From Gammaproteobacteria bacterium (lineage in GTDB: Bacteria > Pseudomonadota > Gammaproteobacteria > Pseudomonadales > Azotimanducaceae): 64,000 bases of DNA. The stretch is from contig SYFY01000156.1 of assembly GCA_005799745.1 (NCBI GenBank), positions 1-64,000 of the forward strand. The letters run 5' to 3'. The notes beneath the pieces were generated by a model. It did not search any database, was not told the origin of the DNA, and worked only from the letters and a program-made list of their open reading frames with translations. The translations under genes were made by a program, and so were the position numbers. Positions 53,520 through 62,065 of this stretch are shown here, one piece after another (the stretch's first letter is position 1; the number at the start of each line of letters is the position of its first letter).

Positions 53520-54672
53520 TGTTGAGCTGTACTTCCTTCGTGCCGCCGGCAATCGTGAGTGACTTTCGGTAGAGCCAGCCTTTGGTTTGTTCTACGTTCT
53601 CTTGATGCGCAGGATGACTCGCCTCTATGGAGAGTCCCTGAGTGCCCATCGCTTCAAGCAGCAACTCATCACCCCGTTGGGTCAGTAGCGCGTTTGAAAG
53701 TTTGACGGCGGATGATGCAAAACCTGGTGCACGTGCCTTGGTTTCTTCAATCACGCGTGCTTGAGTCAGTCGCTGCGCATGTGCGTTCATTTGATAGTCC
53801 GTGAGACCACGCCGAATCGACTCCTCACGGATTTGTCCCGTTGGCTCGCCCACAAAGGCTCTGATACGTTCGGGCATGCGACTCGCTTCTGTACGCCCAC
53901 CTTGAGCACCGGAGATGTTGATGCCGGCATGGGTCGAGCGTTCGAACTGCAACAACCGCTTGCCGGCGGTCCAGCCGTTGCCGATACCGCCGATCACGTC
54001 ATCGACACGCGCTACGGCGTTGTCGAAGACGGTCTCGTTAAACGGAGACGCGCCTGACAACAATCGTATGGGGTGGACCTCGACGCCCGGCTGATGCATG
54101 TCCACCAGAATCAGACTGATGCCTTCATGTTTCCTGACGCTTTGACTGGTGCGAGCGAGCACGAAGATAAAGTCGCAATACACGGCATCCGAGGTCCAGG
54201 TTTTGCGACCGTTGATGCGTAGTTCATCACCCACCCGTTCAGCACGTGCAGTGAGCGAAGCGAGATCCGATCCTGCGCCGGGTTCGGAGTAGCCCATGGC
54301 CCAGGCACCTTCACCACGGGCGATACCAGGAAGCCAGCGTTTCTTCTGGTCCTCGGTTCCGAGTTCGAGGATGGTCGGTCCGATATAGTTCACACCACGA
54401 CCGGTGAGCGGTGTGCGCGCGCCGATGCGTGTTAGTTCCTCGATGAGAATGCGGTATTCAGGATTGCTGAGCTCAGCGCCACCGTAGGCGCGTGGCCAAG
54501 TCGGCACGGTCCAACCCCGATCCGCCATACGCTCAAGCCAAAGCCGTGTATCGGTATCGAGGGTGATCTTTGAGCTACCAAAGGGAATTTGTCCTGGACC
54601 ACGAGCGTCGTCGGGGCAATGGGCTTGAAGCCAGGCACGGGTTTGGGCGCGGAATTCATTCAGATCAGTCAC
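53485..54672 (-). CDS. Acyl-CoA dehydrogenase (FadE-like, catalytic Glu replaced)
   Basis: 395 residues. FAD site YSEPGAGSDLASLTARA; substrate region TWTSDAVYCDFIFVLART. The C-terminus is IAGGTKEVQLNIIAKRVLGLP, where the usual EGTxE carries Gly instead of Glu, as in other long-chain FadE subgroups whose catalytic base is elsewhere. It oxidises acyl-CoA, possibly long-chain or steroid side chains. It overlaps the 3' end of the CPBP gene by 35 bp on the opposite strand. Confidence 0.87.
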   Translation of the reverse strand: MTDLNEFRAQTRAWLQAHCPDDARGPGQIPFGSSKITLDTDTRLWLERMADRGWTVPTWPRAYGGAELSNPEYRILIEELTRIGARTPLTGRGVNYIGPTILELGTEDQKKRWLPGIARGEGAWAMGYSEPGAGSDLASLTARAERVGDELRINGRKTWTSDAVYCDFIFVLARTSQSVRKHEGISLILVDMHQPGVEVHPIRLLSGASPFNETVFDNAVARVDDVIGGIGNGWTAGKRLLQFERSTHAGINISGAQGGRTEASRMPERIRAFVGEPTGQIREESIRRGLTDYQMNAHAQRLTQARVIEETKARAPGFASSAVKLSNALLTQRGDELLLEAMGTQGLSIEASHPAHQENVEQTKGWLYRKSLTIAGGTKEVQLNIIAKRVLGLPD

Positions 54673-54753
54673 GATTTACGCTTAAGCCGGTGATTGAACA
54701 CCCTCGGAGTTTAAACCCAATGCGCCGTGGTTCGTGAAGGAGCGATCAAGCCG

Positions 54754-56703
54754 TCACTGCACATTGACCTGAATATCTTCCGGTCGAAACTCTTCCTGCC
54801 GCTCAGGCTCTGAGTAGGACGGTTCGGAATAGGAAGGTTCGGAATAGGAGGGCTCCGAACGCTCTTCGCGGGCGCGCTCCCAACCACCGGAATTGTCGTC
54901 GCCCCGATCCCGCCCCCAATCGTGTGAAGGCGCTTCAAAACGTTCTTCGCGACGGTAGTCTTGCACTTCTTCCTGGCGCTCCCGGGCCCAAGAAGGTTCC
55001 GACACCTGAGGCTCGTGGCGCGGAGACGCGTCACCGCCAAAACCTTGATCGCGAGCGCGGGAGATGGCTTCTTCAATCGCGGCATCGTTGCCCCAACCAC
55101 CACGGGATTCGTGGACAGTAGGTTGATGATCGATGACCTCGCGGCGTTCTTCGTACACCGGTGCGGAGCGTGTTTCTTCTACGCGGTTTTCGAACTCACG
55201 ATTTTCAAAAGAAGGCGAGCCAAATCCTCCTGCGCGCTCACGCTCGTACACCTCCGATTGTTCACGCGCCTGTTCACGGGCGCGTTCGATCGCCGCTTGT
55301 ACAGCTGCTTCATGCTCGGAGCCGTATCGAGCTCCTTCAGGCAGACTCGAAGCTGGTGCCTGGTAAATGGTGGGTTCGAGTGCCTGATGAACGACAGGTT
55401 CCGGTGCTGAGTTCACGATGACGGGGCTATCGACCGATTGGCGATCGAAGGTTGAACCCCGTTGAATAATGCGCACCTGCTCGCCGTTGATGTCACCCTC
55501 GTAGACCACCGGTGCGCCACTCACTACCGTGTCCTGGGTGGGCTCACTCGTTAACTGCGGATTGGACTGGGGTGCACCCACCGCCTGTGGGTCTGACGGC
55601 AGCGCTGAACCTGGAATGGTGATGCCTTGACCGGTTATCTCAGATGCGGGAATGGAGATCCCGGGGTTTCCTGCAGCTGTGGACGGTGCAGGAGCCGCCC
55701 CATCTTGAGGAACACCCGTACCGGAATCGTTGCCGCTGGCCTGTCCATAACCACCAATGGGTCCAACCGGATTTTCGGTGTGTTCACGGCGATCACCAAA
55801 GGGGCGGGAACCTGCTTGTTGACTGGGTTGCCAGATGCTGTCTTCAGGGAGAACGGGAACACCGTCCGCGACAACGGGTGCGACTGGCTGATGGACATAG
55901 GCCGGTGCCTCACGATGGCGGTAGCGACGATAACGGCCATGATCACGATACGACCGGCCATAGTAGGGATGGTGGCGATAACGATGATCAACCCAATGCA
56001 CGCGGTGATGATTCCAACCGATGCCGTACCACGAGCTCACGCCCCAGAAGTGACGCGAGGGGAAATCCCAGAAATCGTCATAGGGGTAGTAATAAACCGG
56101 GTAGGGTTCGGGGTAGTAGTGGTAGGCACGACGTGATCGGTAACTCGTCACCTCCCAGGGATCATAATAAGGCACATAGATCACCCGTTCACTGACTGGG
56201 CGGATGTAGACAATTTTTTCGCGGACTTCGACGACCTGTCGTTCATCACTCTTGAGATTGCCGGCAACGCGCGCACGCTCACGAAAACCAGAAACCGCTT
56301 TGACTACATCGGGCTGTTGGTTGATCACGGCTTCGCCGAGCCGCCATGTCCAGTCGAGGTCGTTGTTGAGTTTTTTCAATACTTCGGGGTAGTTGAGCAG
56401 TGCGACAACGCTACTGTCCCAACGATCACTCGGCGTGCCGTCAGGGTTTTGTTCCCGAAAACGTGCGGCTTGCACGACTTGCAGTGGGAAGGTGCTGGCT
56501 GGCAGAACAATGGCCACTAGATCATCGGGATACAGCGCAATGGGGCCCACCAGCTCTTCGAGGGCTTGCGGTGAAAGCGGCGAGTACGCCTTCTGAGGCG
56601 TTACCGCCTTCATCTCGACGGCACACGCCGAGGCCATGCTCAGCAAAAGGAGCAGTGCCGCGCTGAATGGACTACGGAAAATTCTGAATGATCGTCTGAA
56701 CAT
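54754..56703 (-). CDS. DUF3300 domain protein, exported, low-complexity C-terminus
   Basis: 649 residues from the ATG at 56703, which has GGAGG 7 nt upstream (an ATG 2 codons before is possible). A hydrophobic segment FSAALLLLLSMASACA forms the signal peptide. The DUF3300 core is SPLSPQALEELVGPIALYPD and VLPASTFPLQVVQAARF. Tyr/His/Arg-rich central part (YPEPYPVYYYPYDDFWDFP). The C-terminal region is Glu/Arg/Gln-rich and ends with three SEPSY units. Predicted periplasmic or surface-exposed; function unknown. It may bind polymers or metals (inference). Confidence 0.83.
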   Translation of the reverse strand: MFRRSFRIFRSPFSAALLLLLSMASACAVEMKAVTPQKAYSPLSPQALEELVGPIALYPDDLVAIVLPASTFPLQVVQAARFREQNPDGTPSDRWDSSVVALLNYPEVLKKLNNDLDWTWRLGEAVINQQPDVVKAVSGFRERARVAGNLKSDERQVVEVREKIVYIRPVSERVIYVPYYDPWEVTSYRSRRAYHYYPEPYPVYYYPYDDFWDFPSRHFWGVSSWYGIGWNHHRVHWVDHRYRHHPYYGRSYRDHGRYRRYRHREAPAYVHQPVAPVVADGVPVLPEDSIWQPSQQAGSRPFGDRREHTENPVGPIGGYGQASGNDSGTGVPQDGAAPAPSTAAGNPGISIPASEITGQGITIPGSALPSDPQAVGAPQSNPQLTSEPTQDTVVSGAPVVYEGDINGEQVRIIQRGSTFDRQSVDSPVIVNSAPEPVVHQALEPTIYQAPASSLPEGARYGSEHEAAVQAAIERAREQAREQSEVYERERAGGFGSPSFENREFENRVEETRSAPVYEERREVIDHQPTVHESRGGWGNDAAIEEAISRARDQGFGGDASPRHEPQVSEPSWARERQEEVQDYRREERFEAPSHDWGRDRGDDNSGGWERAREERSEPSYSEPSYSEPSYSEPERQEEFRPEDIQVNVQ

Positions 56704-56799
56704 CGACATGCCTCCGGGCATCCTGAACGCAGCATGCAGCGCTGCCCATGAATCCCGGCTTAACAGGCCAGACCTCCGCTTTTTCGCAAAGCGTCGGTC

Positions 56800-58014
56800 T
56801 TACGCCGGAATCCCTGTCGCCTTCGAACCTGGCACACTGTAACGCTGCATTTCATTCACGAACGTGCGCAGAGTGGCAAGACCACTGGCTTCTGCGTCAT
56901 GACACCAGGTGCGCAGGGCCGTGACGAGCTCTTCGACGTTGCCTGTGCGTTTGGCCCAGATCGCCTGCAACCGCATGCGCAGTTCATAAACCATGCGTAG
57001 CTCGGGAACATCGATGAGGTGTGCGAGCTTTTCTCGGCTCCGGGCGTCGAGCAACAAGTCATCCCGACAGAGAATTCGGTGACCACTGCGTAACAATTTG
57101 CGTGATTCACCCGTAGCGTGGGTTCGCTTTTCACGAACGAGCGGTTCAACGACGGTTCGGGCGTAAGTCGCCATCACGTTGAAGCGGTCGTTGACCAAGG
57201 CCATCGCGGTGTCTTTGTCCAGCCGACCGTCGTCACGTCTCGCAACGACAGGTCCAGTACTCAGCGCGCGCGCCAGTCCAAGCAACGTCAGCAAGCGGAT
57301 GTAAAACCAGCCGATATCGAATTCCCATGGGCGTACGGAGTATTTCGCCGAGTTCGGATAGGTGTGGTGATTGTTATGCAGTTCTTCGCCACCGATCAGG
57401 ACGCCGATGGGAGAGATATTGCGAGACGCGTCGGACGGTTCGAAGTTACGGTAACCCCACCAATGACCAATGCCGTTGATGACACCACCGACGAAGGGAA
57501 TCCATGCCATTTGAATGGCCCAGACGGTGATGCCGATCAGACCAAACAGGAGGATGTCTATGGTTGCCATAATGGCGATACCGAGGGAGTTGATGCTGTA
57601 GACGTTCTTTTCGAGCCAGTCGTTCGGAGTGCCTGCACCGTAACGATCCAGCACTTCCTGTTTCACAGCAGCGATGCGGTAGGCGCCCACCTGGTCCCAG
57701 AGAATCTTGTTGATGCCTTGCATGACCGGGCTATGGGGATCTTCTTCAGTTTCACACTCGGCGTGATGTTTGCGATGAACTGCCGTCCATTCACGCGTCA
57801 CCATGCCGGTGCCGAGCCACAACCATAGCCTGAAAAAGTGTTGTACGATCGGATGCAGCCAGAGGGCGCGGTGGGCGGAGAAACGATGCAGATACAGGGT
57901 CACCGCCAGCGTACTGATGTGGGTGAGTAATAACGTGGTGACGATGAGGGCAGGGATACCAAGTTGAAGAAATCCGCCGTCCAGAAATTCAAACAGGAAA
58001 TCAAAAAGGTTCAA
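56800..58014 (-). CDS. Acyl-CoA (Delta9-type) fatty acid desaturase
   Basis: 404 residues with three histidine boxes of membrane desaturases: HRFSAH (HxxxxH), HRKHH (HxxHH) and HNNHH. Four membrane segments include LGIPALIVTTLLLTHIS and AIMATIDILLFGLIGITVW. A C-terminal extension of about 120 residues (after VARRDDGRLDKD) is longer than simple DesA. Inserts a double bond to keep membranes fluid, using O2 and electrons from a ferredoxin. MAPEG and a small membrane protein lie directly upstream, but on the same strand with a gap of 42 bp. Confidence 0.9.
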   Translation of the reverse strand: MNLFDFLFEFLDGGFLQLGIPALIVTTLLLTHISTLAVTLYLHRFSAHRALWLHPIVQHFFRLWLWLGTGMVTREWTAVHRKHHAECETEEDPHSPVMQGINKILWDQVGAYRIAAVKQEVLDRYGAGTPNDWLEKNVYSINSLGIAIMATIDILLFGLIGITVWAIQMAWIPFVGGVINGIGHWWGYRNFEPSDASRNISPIGVLIGGEELHNNHHTYPNSAKYSVRPWEFDIGWFYIRLLTLLGLARALSTGPVVARRDDGRLDKDTAMALVNDRFNVMATYARTVVEPLVREKRTHATGESRKLLRSGHRILCRDDLLLDARSREKLAHLIDVPELRMVYELRMRLQAIWAKRTGNVEELVTALRTWCHDAEASGLATLRTFVNEMQRYSVPGSKATGIPA

Positions 58015-58056
58015 TGGATCCTCCGGAAAAGTTCGGCAAGCCGGGTCATTTGAAAA

Positions 58057-58449
58057 TCAGGCGACGCCGCTGTTGATCAGCCAGCCGTAGATCAACGCCA
58101 CACCCATGATCGACAGTAACAGGAAAGTCCCTTGGGCGCCGATGAGTCGTGGATAGTTCGCGCCTTCATTCATCGACAATCCCCACGCATGGAGCAGCCG
58201 GAGCACGACCAGGCTGATCCCGAATCCATGCAGGACTGACGACACGGTTCCGTTGAGCTCGAGCAGCAACAGCAGAATCAGCGCGATGGGCACGTTTTCG
58301 ACAAAGTTGGCTTGTACCCGCAGCACCGCATCAGGCCGCCATTTGGGTTGCGATGCAGTGCGTAAGCGAACGTAGAGCACGTGATTGGCAAGCAGCACGG
58401 CAAAGACGCCGCAAATCCCAGCGTAGAGTCCAGTAATCGCAAAACTCAT
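58057..58449 (-). CDS. MAPEG family membrane protein
   Basis: 130 residues, four membrane segments (ITGLYAGICGVFAVLLANH, NVPIALILLLLLELNG, FLLLSIMGVALIYGWL). The segment RVQANFVENVPIAL matches MAPEG glutathione S-transferase proteins (RAQANFAEYVP type). Might detoxify lipid peroxides or electrophiles. It overlaps the upstream small membrane gene by 4 bp (ATGA) and precedes the desaturase. Confidence 0.85.
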   Translation of the reverse strand: MSFAITGLYAGICGVFAVLLANHVLYVRLRTASQPKWRPDAVLRVQANFVENVPIALILLLLLELNGTVSSVLHGFGISLVVLRLLHAWGLSMNEGANYPRLIGAQGTFLLLSIMGVALIYGWLINSGVA

Positions 58450-58685
58450 GAGAGCACACCTACGACGATGGCAGCCAATCCCCCTACCGCAAAAGTCAGA
58501 CCGATATAGCCGTATTGGTCAATCCAGAAAAGACCAAATGCTTCGGGTGAACGCTTCTGCGCCGTTGGCGTTGGACCCTGACGAAGTTGGCGTGGTAGAC
58601 GGCCGTTAGCCACGATCTGTACGCCGAGCCAAATTCCCGCAAAACCAAAGATGATCAACCAGTCCGCGAGTTGCAGTGTGGCCAT
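58446..58685 (-). CDS. Small hypothetical membrane protein
   Basis: 79 residues with an N-terminal (WLIIFGFAGIWLGVQIV) and a C-terminal membrane segment (IGLTFAVGGLAAIVVGVL). Translationally coupled to the MAPEG gene. No family recognised. The putative start is at 58685. Confidence 0.7.
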   Translation of the reverse strand: MATLQLADWLIIFGFAGIWLGVQIVANGRLPRQLRQGPTPTAQKRSPEAFGLFWIDQYGYIGLTFAVGGLAAIVVGVLS

Positions 58686-58812
58686 CAGGACGGCATCCGT
58701 AGGTGAATGATCTGAATTCTAAAAAAAAGCAGCGTCATCCCGGTGTCCTTCACGGCGGGTTCCTCCGTTCCTTGTATGCTCTCTTGCCTGGAGCATACCA
58801 AAAGGGGTCGGC

Positions 58813-59595
58813 ATGTCGCTAACCGGCAGACGGATTCTGGTGACCGGGTGTGGTGGCGGTATTGGTCAAGCCGTGAGCAAGCTACTGTTGGAACGTGGTG
58901 CAAATCTGATCTTGAGTGATCTGGAATTGCATGGCGCAGCCGCTGCGAACGCGTGTAAAGCGCGTTACCTCTCGTTGGACGTCACGCAGGAACATGCATG
59001 GCGTTCCGCTGCGGCGACCATTCGCGATGACTACGGCGCTCTTGATGGGCTCGTAAACGTTGCCGGTGCGATCCTTCTGCAACCCCTGGTTGAAACTTCG
59101 CTGGCTGACTATCGCCGCATTCAATCGGTGAACCACGAGAGTGTTTTCTTAAGCCTCCGCTATTGCACCACGTTACTGGCGGCGTCAACGCTCGAACACG
59201 GTGCTGCGGTCGTGAACTTTTCATCGATCTATGGACTGGGCGGGCAACCTGGCTTCAGCGCGTATTGCGCCGCCAAGGGCGCGGTGCGGTTGTTGACGAA
59301 GGCAGCGGCGCTCGAGTTCGCCGCGAATGGTCAACGGATCCGCGTGAACTCGGTGCATCCTGGACCGATCGATACACCACTCGCACGGGCGCCGATTGAA
59401 CAGCTGGTCAAGCAGGGTAAGGTGGCTTCGATAGAGTCGGGAATGAACCGGATCGCGTCAGGTTATCCCGGTGGTCGGATCGGTCAGCCGGATGATGTCG
59501 CAGGCGTCGTTGCGTTCCTTCTGTCAGACGACTCGCGATTCTTGAATGGTGTGGAAATCCCGGTGGACAACGGCTTCACCGCGCGGGCGCAGTAG
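58813..59595 (+). CDS. SDR family oxidoreductase
   Basis: 260 residues. TGCGGGIG cofactor loop, LVNVAGAIL, catalytic Ser (NFSSIYGLGGQ) and YCAAKGAV. Beta-2 ends in SDLE, so NAD(H) is preferred. AAAGGGG lies before the ATG at 58813. C-terminal VEIPVDNGFTA is the usual SDR tail. Faces the bfd gene convergently. Confidence 0.87.
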   Translation: MSLTGRRILVTGCGGGIGQAVSKLLLERGANLILSDLELHGAAAANACKARYLSLDVTQEHAWRSAAATIRDDYGALDGLVNVAGAILLQPLVETSLADYRRIQSVNHESVFLSLRYCTTLLAASTLEHGAAVVNFSSIYGLGGQPGFSAYCAAKGAVRLLTKAAALEFAANGQRIRVNSVHPGPIDTPLARAPIEQLVKQGKVASIESGMNRIASGYPGGRIGQPDDVAGVVAFLLSDDSRFLNGVEIPVDNGFTARAQ

Positions 59596-59617
59596 TGTGG
59601 TCTGGAGGCGGGGGAGC

Positions 59618-59818
59618 TCAGGCAGCAGCGTAGGCGAGGGCTTCAACAGCCTCACGACGTTGTGAGTCTTCGAGCAAACGCGAAGTGAAATCTCGGCAAC
59701 CTCCACACCCTGTCCCCGCACCGAGCCGTTGCTCAATATCCGCGAGAGAGTTAGCGCCCTCATGGATCGCGTTGCGGATGTCGCGGTCTGTAATACCCCG
59801 GCAGAGACAGACGTACAT
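59618..59818 (-). CDS. bfd: Bacterioferritin-associated ferredoxin
   Basis: 66-residue 2Fe-2S protein with the Bfd cysteines C4, C6, C38 and C41 (MYVCLCRGIT ... GTGCGGC). Bfd docks on bacterioferritin and delivers electrons to release iron when cells are starved. The ATG at 59818 gives the family N-terminus. The next gene on the opposite strand is bfr, and a Fur-like site lies between the two genes, consistent with iron-starvation induction of bfd. Confidence 0.93.
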   Translation of the reverse strand: MYVCLCRGITDRDIRNAIHEGANSLADIEQRLGAGTGCGGCRDFTSRLLEDSQRREAVEALAYAAA

Positions 59819-59902
59819 GGTCGCGGATCGCTCCTCGGTAACGGACGTCCAGAGGACATCATCAGGAAGCCACAAGTAGATCGTGGCGTGATGTGAAGAG
59901 TG

Positions 59903-59926
59903 TAAATAAAAATGATTCTCGCTTGC
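59903..59926. promoter_or_regulatory. Putative Fur box upstream of bfd
   Basis: On the minus strand the sequence reads GCGAGAATCATTTTTATT, close to the Fur pattern ATGAGAATCATTATTATT with the core GAGAATCATT. It lies about 85-110 bp upstream of the bfd start, in the promoter zone. It would let Fe-Fur repress bfd when iron is plentiful. Confidence 0.6.
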
Positions 59927-59966
59927 AAGTGTCTTTAGATTTCATTTGTGATCCGTATACAAGTTC

Positions 59967-59980
59967 TTGAACTCGTTCAA
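59967..59980. promoter_or_regulatory. Operator-like palindrome upstream of bfr
   Basis: Perfect inverted repeat TTGAAC-TC-GTTCAA. TTGAAC also fits a -35 box, and TATAAA follows at 59988-59993 (15-nt spacer), about 85 bp before the bfr start. A regulator binding here could control bfr; identity unknown. Confidence 0.35.
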
Positions 59981-60076
59981 AAAACCTTATAAATCATAAA
60001 GTTATTGAGGGTTCTAGCAGGCGGCTGTTATGCTCGCGCCATCTTTCAATCCATCTTTCAAAAAAGGACACACCCC

Positions 60077-60547
60077 GTGAAAGCGTTGCACAAGGACACG
60101 ATCGTCCACCTCAACCGCATCCTCAAAAACGAGCTCACTGCCATCAACCAGTATTTTCTGCACGCCAAGATCCTGGAAAACCTGGGTTTGTCAGTCCTCG
60201 CTGCCCACGAACGCGGCGAGTCTATCGATGAGATGAAACACGCCGACACCCTCATCGAACGCATTCTGTTCCTCGAAGGCCTGCCGAACCTGCAAGACCT
60301 CGGCAAATTGATGATTGGCGAAAACGTACGCGAGATTCTCGAGTGTGACCTCAAGCTCGAGATGCTGGCGCTGCCGGACTTGCGCGCGGCAATCGATCAC
60401 TGCGAGAAGGCACAGGACTACGTTTCCCGACAGCTCTTTCAGTCCATCCTGGACAGTGAAGAGGAACACGTGGACTGGATCGAGACACAGCTCGGCCTCA
60501 TGCGCGGGGTAGGCGAGCAGAACTATATGCAGTCGCAGATGAAGTAG
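60077..60547 (+). CDS. bfr: Bacterioferritin
   Basis: 156-residue iron-storage subunit that forms a 24-mer shell. Ferroxidase residues E19 (NELTAINQY), E52 and H55 (ESIDEMKHAD), and the late E/H of SEEEHVDW are present. Met53 is the haem ligand of true Bfr. The sequence FLEGLPNLQDLGKL is strongly conserved. The GTG at 60077 is chosen because AAAGGA lies about 9 nt upstream. Divergent from bfd. Confidence 0.94.
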   Translation: MKALHKDTIVHLNRILKNELTAINQYFLHAKILENLGLSVLAAHERGESIDEMKHADTLIERILFLEGLPNLQDLGKLMIGENVREILECDLKLEMLALPDLRAAIDHCEKAQDYVSRQLFQSILDSEEEHVDWIETQLGLMRGVGEQNYMQSQMK

Positions 60548-60553
60548 AGAGCG

Positions 60554-61141
60554 TTAATCGTCCAGGTCTTCCGGCGTGTTCACATTTCGAAAACTGGCGG
60601 CGATGTCCCGGCAATCGACCATCGCCACCCGGTTTCGATCGAGTGTATTGAGCCAGCCTTCAACGCTTCGATGCCCACCGTCGATGTAGGCGGCCAGCAT
60701 CGGTTCGAGGGACCGGTGCAGCAGAAGGTGCAGCACCTGGGCGCGATCGCCGTCGTGAGCAAACGCTGCTCCTTCCGATGGCGCAGCGAGTCGAAGCCGG
60801 TTGACGAGACCTGTGTCGAGCAGTGGAGCATCACCCGGACAGACCACAACCCATGGTGCTGCAGTTGCCTGAAGAGCTCGCAGCACCCCCGTCAGCGGGC
60901 TGCGACTCTCCAGAGGGGAATCTGTGATGACGCGCCCCAGTCGGCTGTAGGTCGTCTCGTTTCGATTGGCACTGATCACTATCTGATCGACCTGCACACT
61001 CAGGCGGCGCACCACCTGCTCCACCATCGGCGCGCCACGAAAACGCACCAGCGGTTTGTCGGTGCCACCCATACGTGTACCACCACCACCACAAAGCACG
61101 ACACCGATAACGGTTTCATTCTGTGGCGAATCCGTTGCCAT
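60554..61141 (-). CDS. mobA: Molybdenum cofactor guanylyltransferase MobA
   Basis: 195 residues. Transfers GMP from GTP to molybdopterin to form MGD. The GTP-binding start VVLCGGGGTRMGGTDKPLVR and VVVCPGDAPLLD are typical. The bis-MGD product is the cofactor of the MopB oxidoreductase at 7.4 kb. The start at 61141 gives the usual length. It ends 6 bp after the bfr stop on the opposite strand. Confidence 0.92.
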   Translation of the reverse strand: MATDSPQNETVIGVVLCGGGGTRMGGTDKPLVRFRGAPMVEQVVRRLSVQVDQIVISANRNETTYSRLGRVITDSPLESRSPLTGVLRALQATAAPWVVVCPGDAPLLDTGLVNRLRLAAPSEGAAFAHDGDRAQVLHLLLHRSLEPMLAAYIDGGHRSVEGWLNTLDRNRVAMVDCRDIAASFRNVNTPEDLDD

Positions 61142-61150
61142 GGATCGAGG

Positions 61151-61987
61151 TCAACCGAGGCCGGTGAGTGGCGGCAGATCGTCGAACGTTGCGTCTTTGC
61201 CTTCAGCCTTGGCCTTGAAGTGTCGAGCCATTTCAGGACCTTGGCTCACCGCGCCCATCCAGACCGTTTGATACTGGAGCGTCTCGGCAATGGTGTGGCT
61301 GCGACCATAGTTCAACAGGTGTTTTGTGGAGTGAATTGCGAGGGGTGATTTAGTGGCGATGGTTCGTGCAATCTCGGTGACTGCTGCCAACATCGTGGGT
61401 TGATCATCAAATACCCGAGTCACAAGACCTGCGGCAAGCGCTTCCTCTGCGGGCATTCGTCGCCCGGTGTAAGCGAGCTCTCGCATCAGTCCATCCGGGA
61501 TCAGATAGGGCAGCCGCTGGAGCGTGCCGACGTCCGCCGCGAGTCCAATGTTGATTTCCTGAATGCAAAAAAACGCGTCCTTTGTGCAGTAACGCAGATC
61601 GCAGGCGGAGACGAGATCCACGCCACCACCCACAGCACCGCCCTGAACTGCGGCAATGACCGGCACCCGTGCCTGCTCGAGTACGCTGATCGTGGCTTGC
61701 ATAAGACCAAGCCGTCTCACTGCCGCTTCGCCAGCACGTCCTGAATCTAGTGGCCGTTCACGGTCACCACCTGCACCAAAGGACGAGATATCGAGCCCGG
61801 CACTGAAGTGTTTGCCGGTGGAGGACAAGACGATGGCGCGGACCTTGCCGGATGCATCCAGTTCACGGACCGCTTCGGGAAGCTCTCGCCAAAACGCGGG
61901 CGGCATGCGGTTGTATTCATCAGGGGCGTTAAGAACGATGTGGCCGATCCCGTCCTCGGCACGAACGCTCAGGCGTTGGTAGTTCAC
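61151..61987 (-). CDS. Delta(3,5)-Delta(2,4)-dienoyl-CoA isomerase (ECH1-like crotonase)
   Basis: 278 residues. The oxyanion loop is HFSAGLDISSFG and AVQGGAVGGGVDLVSACD. The segment ACDLRYCTKDAFF, EINIGLAADVGTLQRLP carries the Asp/Glu/Asp set of rat ECH1 (D176, E196, D204), so it is a dienoyl-CoA isomerase rather than a plain hydratase. It shifts double bonds during oxidation of unsaturated fatty acids. 9 bp upstream of mobA on the same strand, so possibly co-transcribed. Confidence 0.9.
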   Translation of the reverse strand: MNYQRLSVRAEDGIGHIVLNAPDEYNRMPPAFWRELPEAVRELDASGKVRAIVLSSTGKHFSAGLDISSFGAGGDRERPLDSGRAGEAAVRRLGLMQATISVLEQARVPVIAAVQGGAVGGGVDLVSACDLRYCTKDAFFCIQEINIGLAADVGTLQRLPYLIPDGLMRELAYTGRRMPAEEALAAGLVTRVFDDQPTMLAAVTEIARTIATKSPLAIHSTKHLLNYGRSHTIAETLQYQTVWMGAVSQGPEMARHFKAKAEGKDATFDDLPPLTGLG

Positions 61988-62065
61988 GTCAGAGTTCCTC
62001 GTATTGCTGTGTGTACTAGTAGGTAGTGAATTATTCCGCGTCGCTTTCGGTAATGCGGTGAGATG

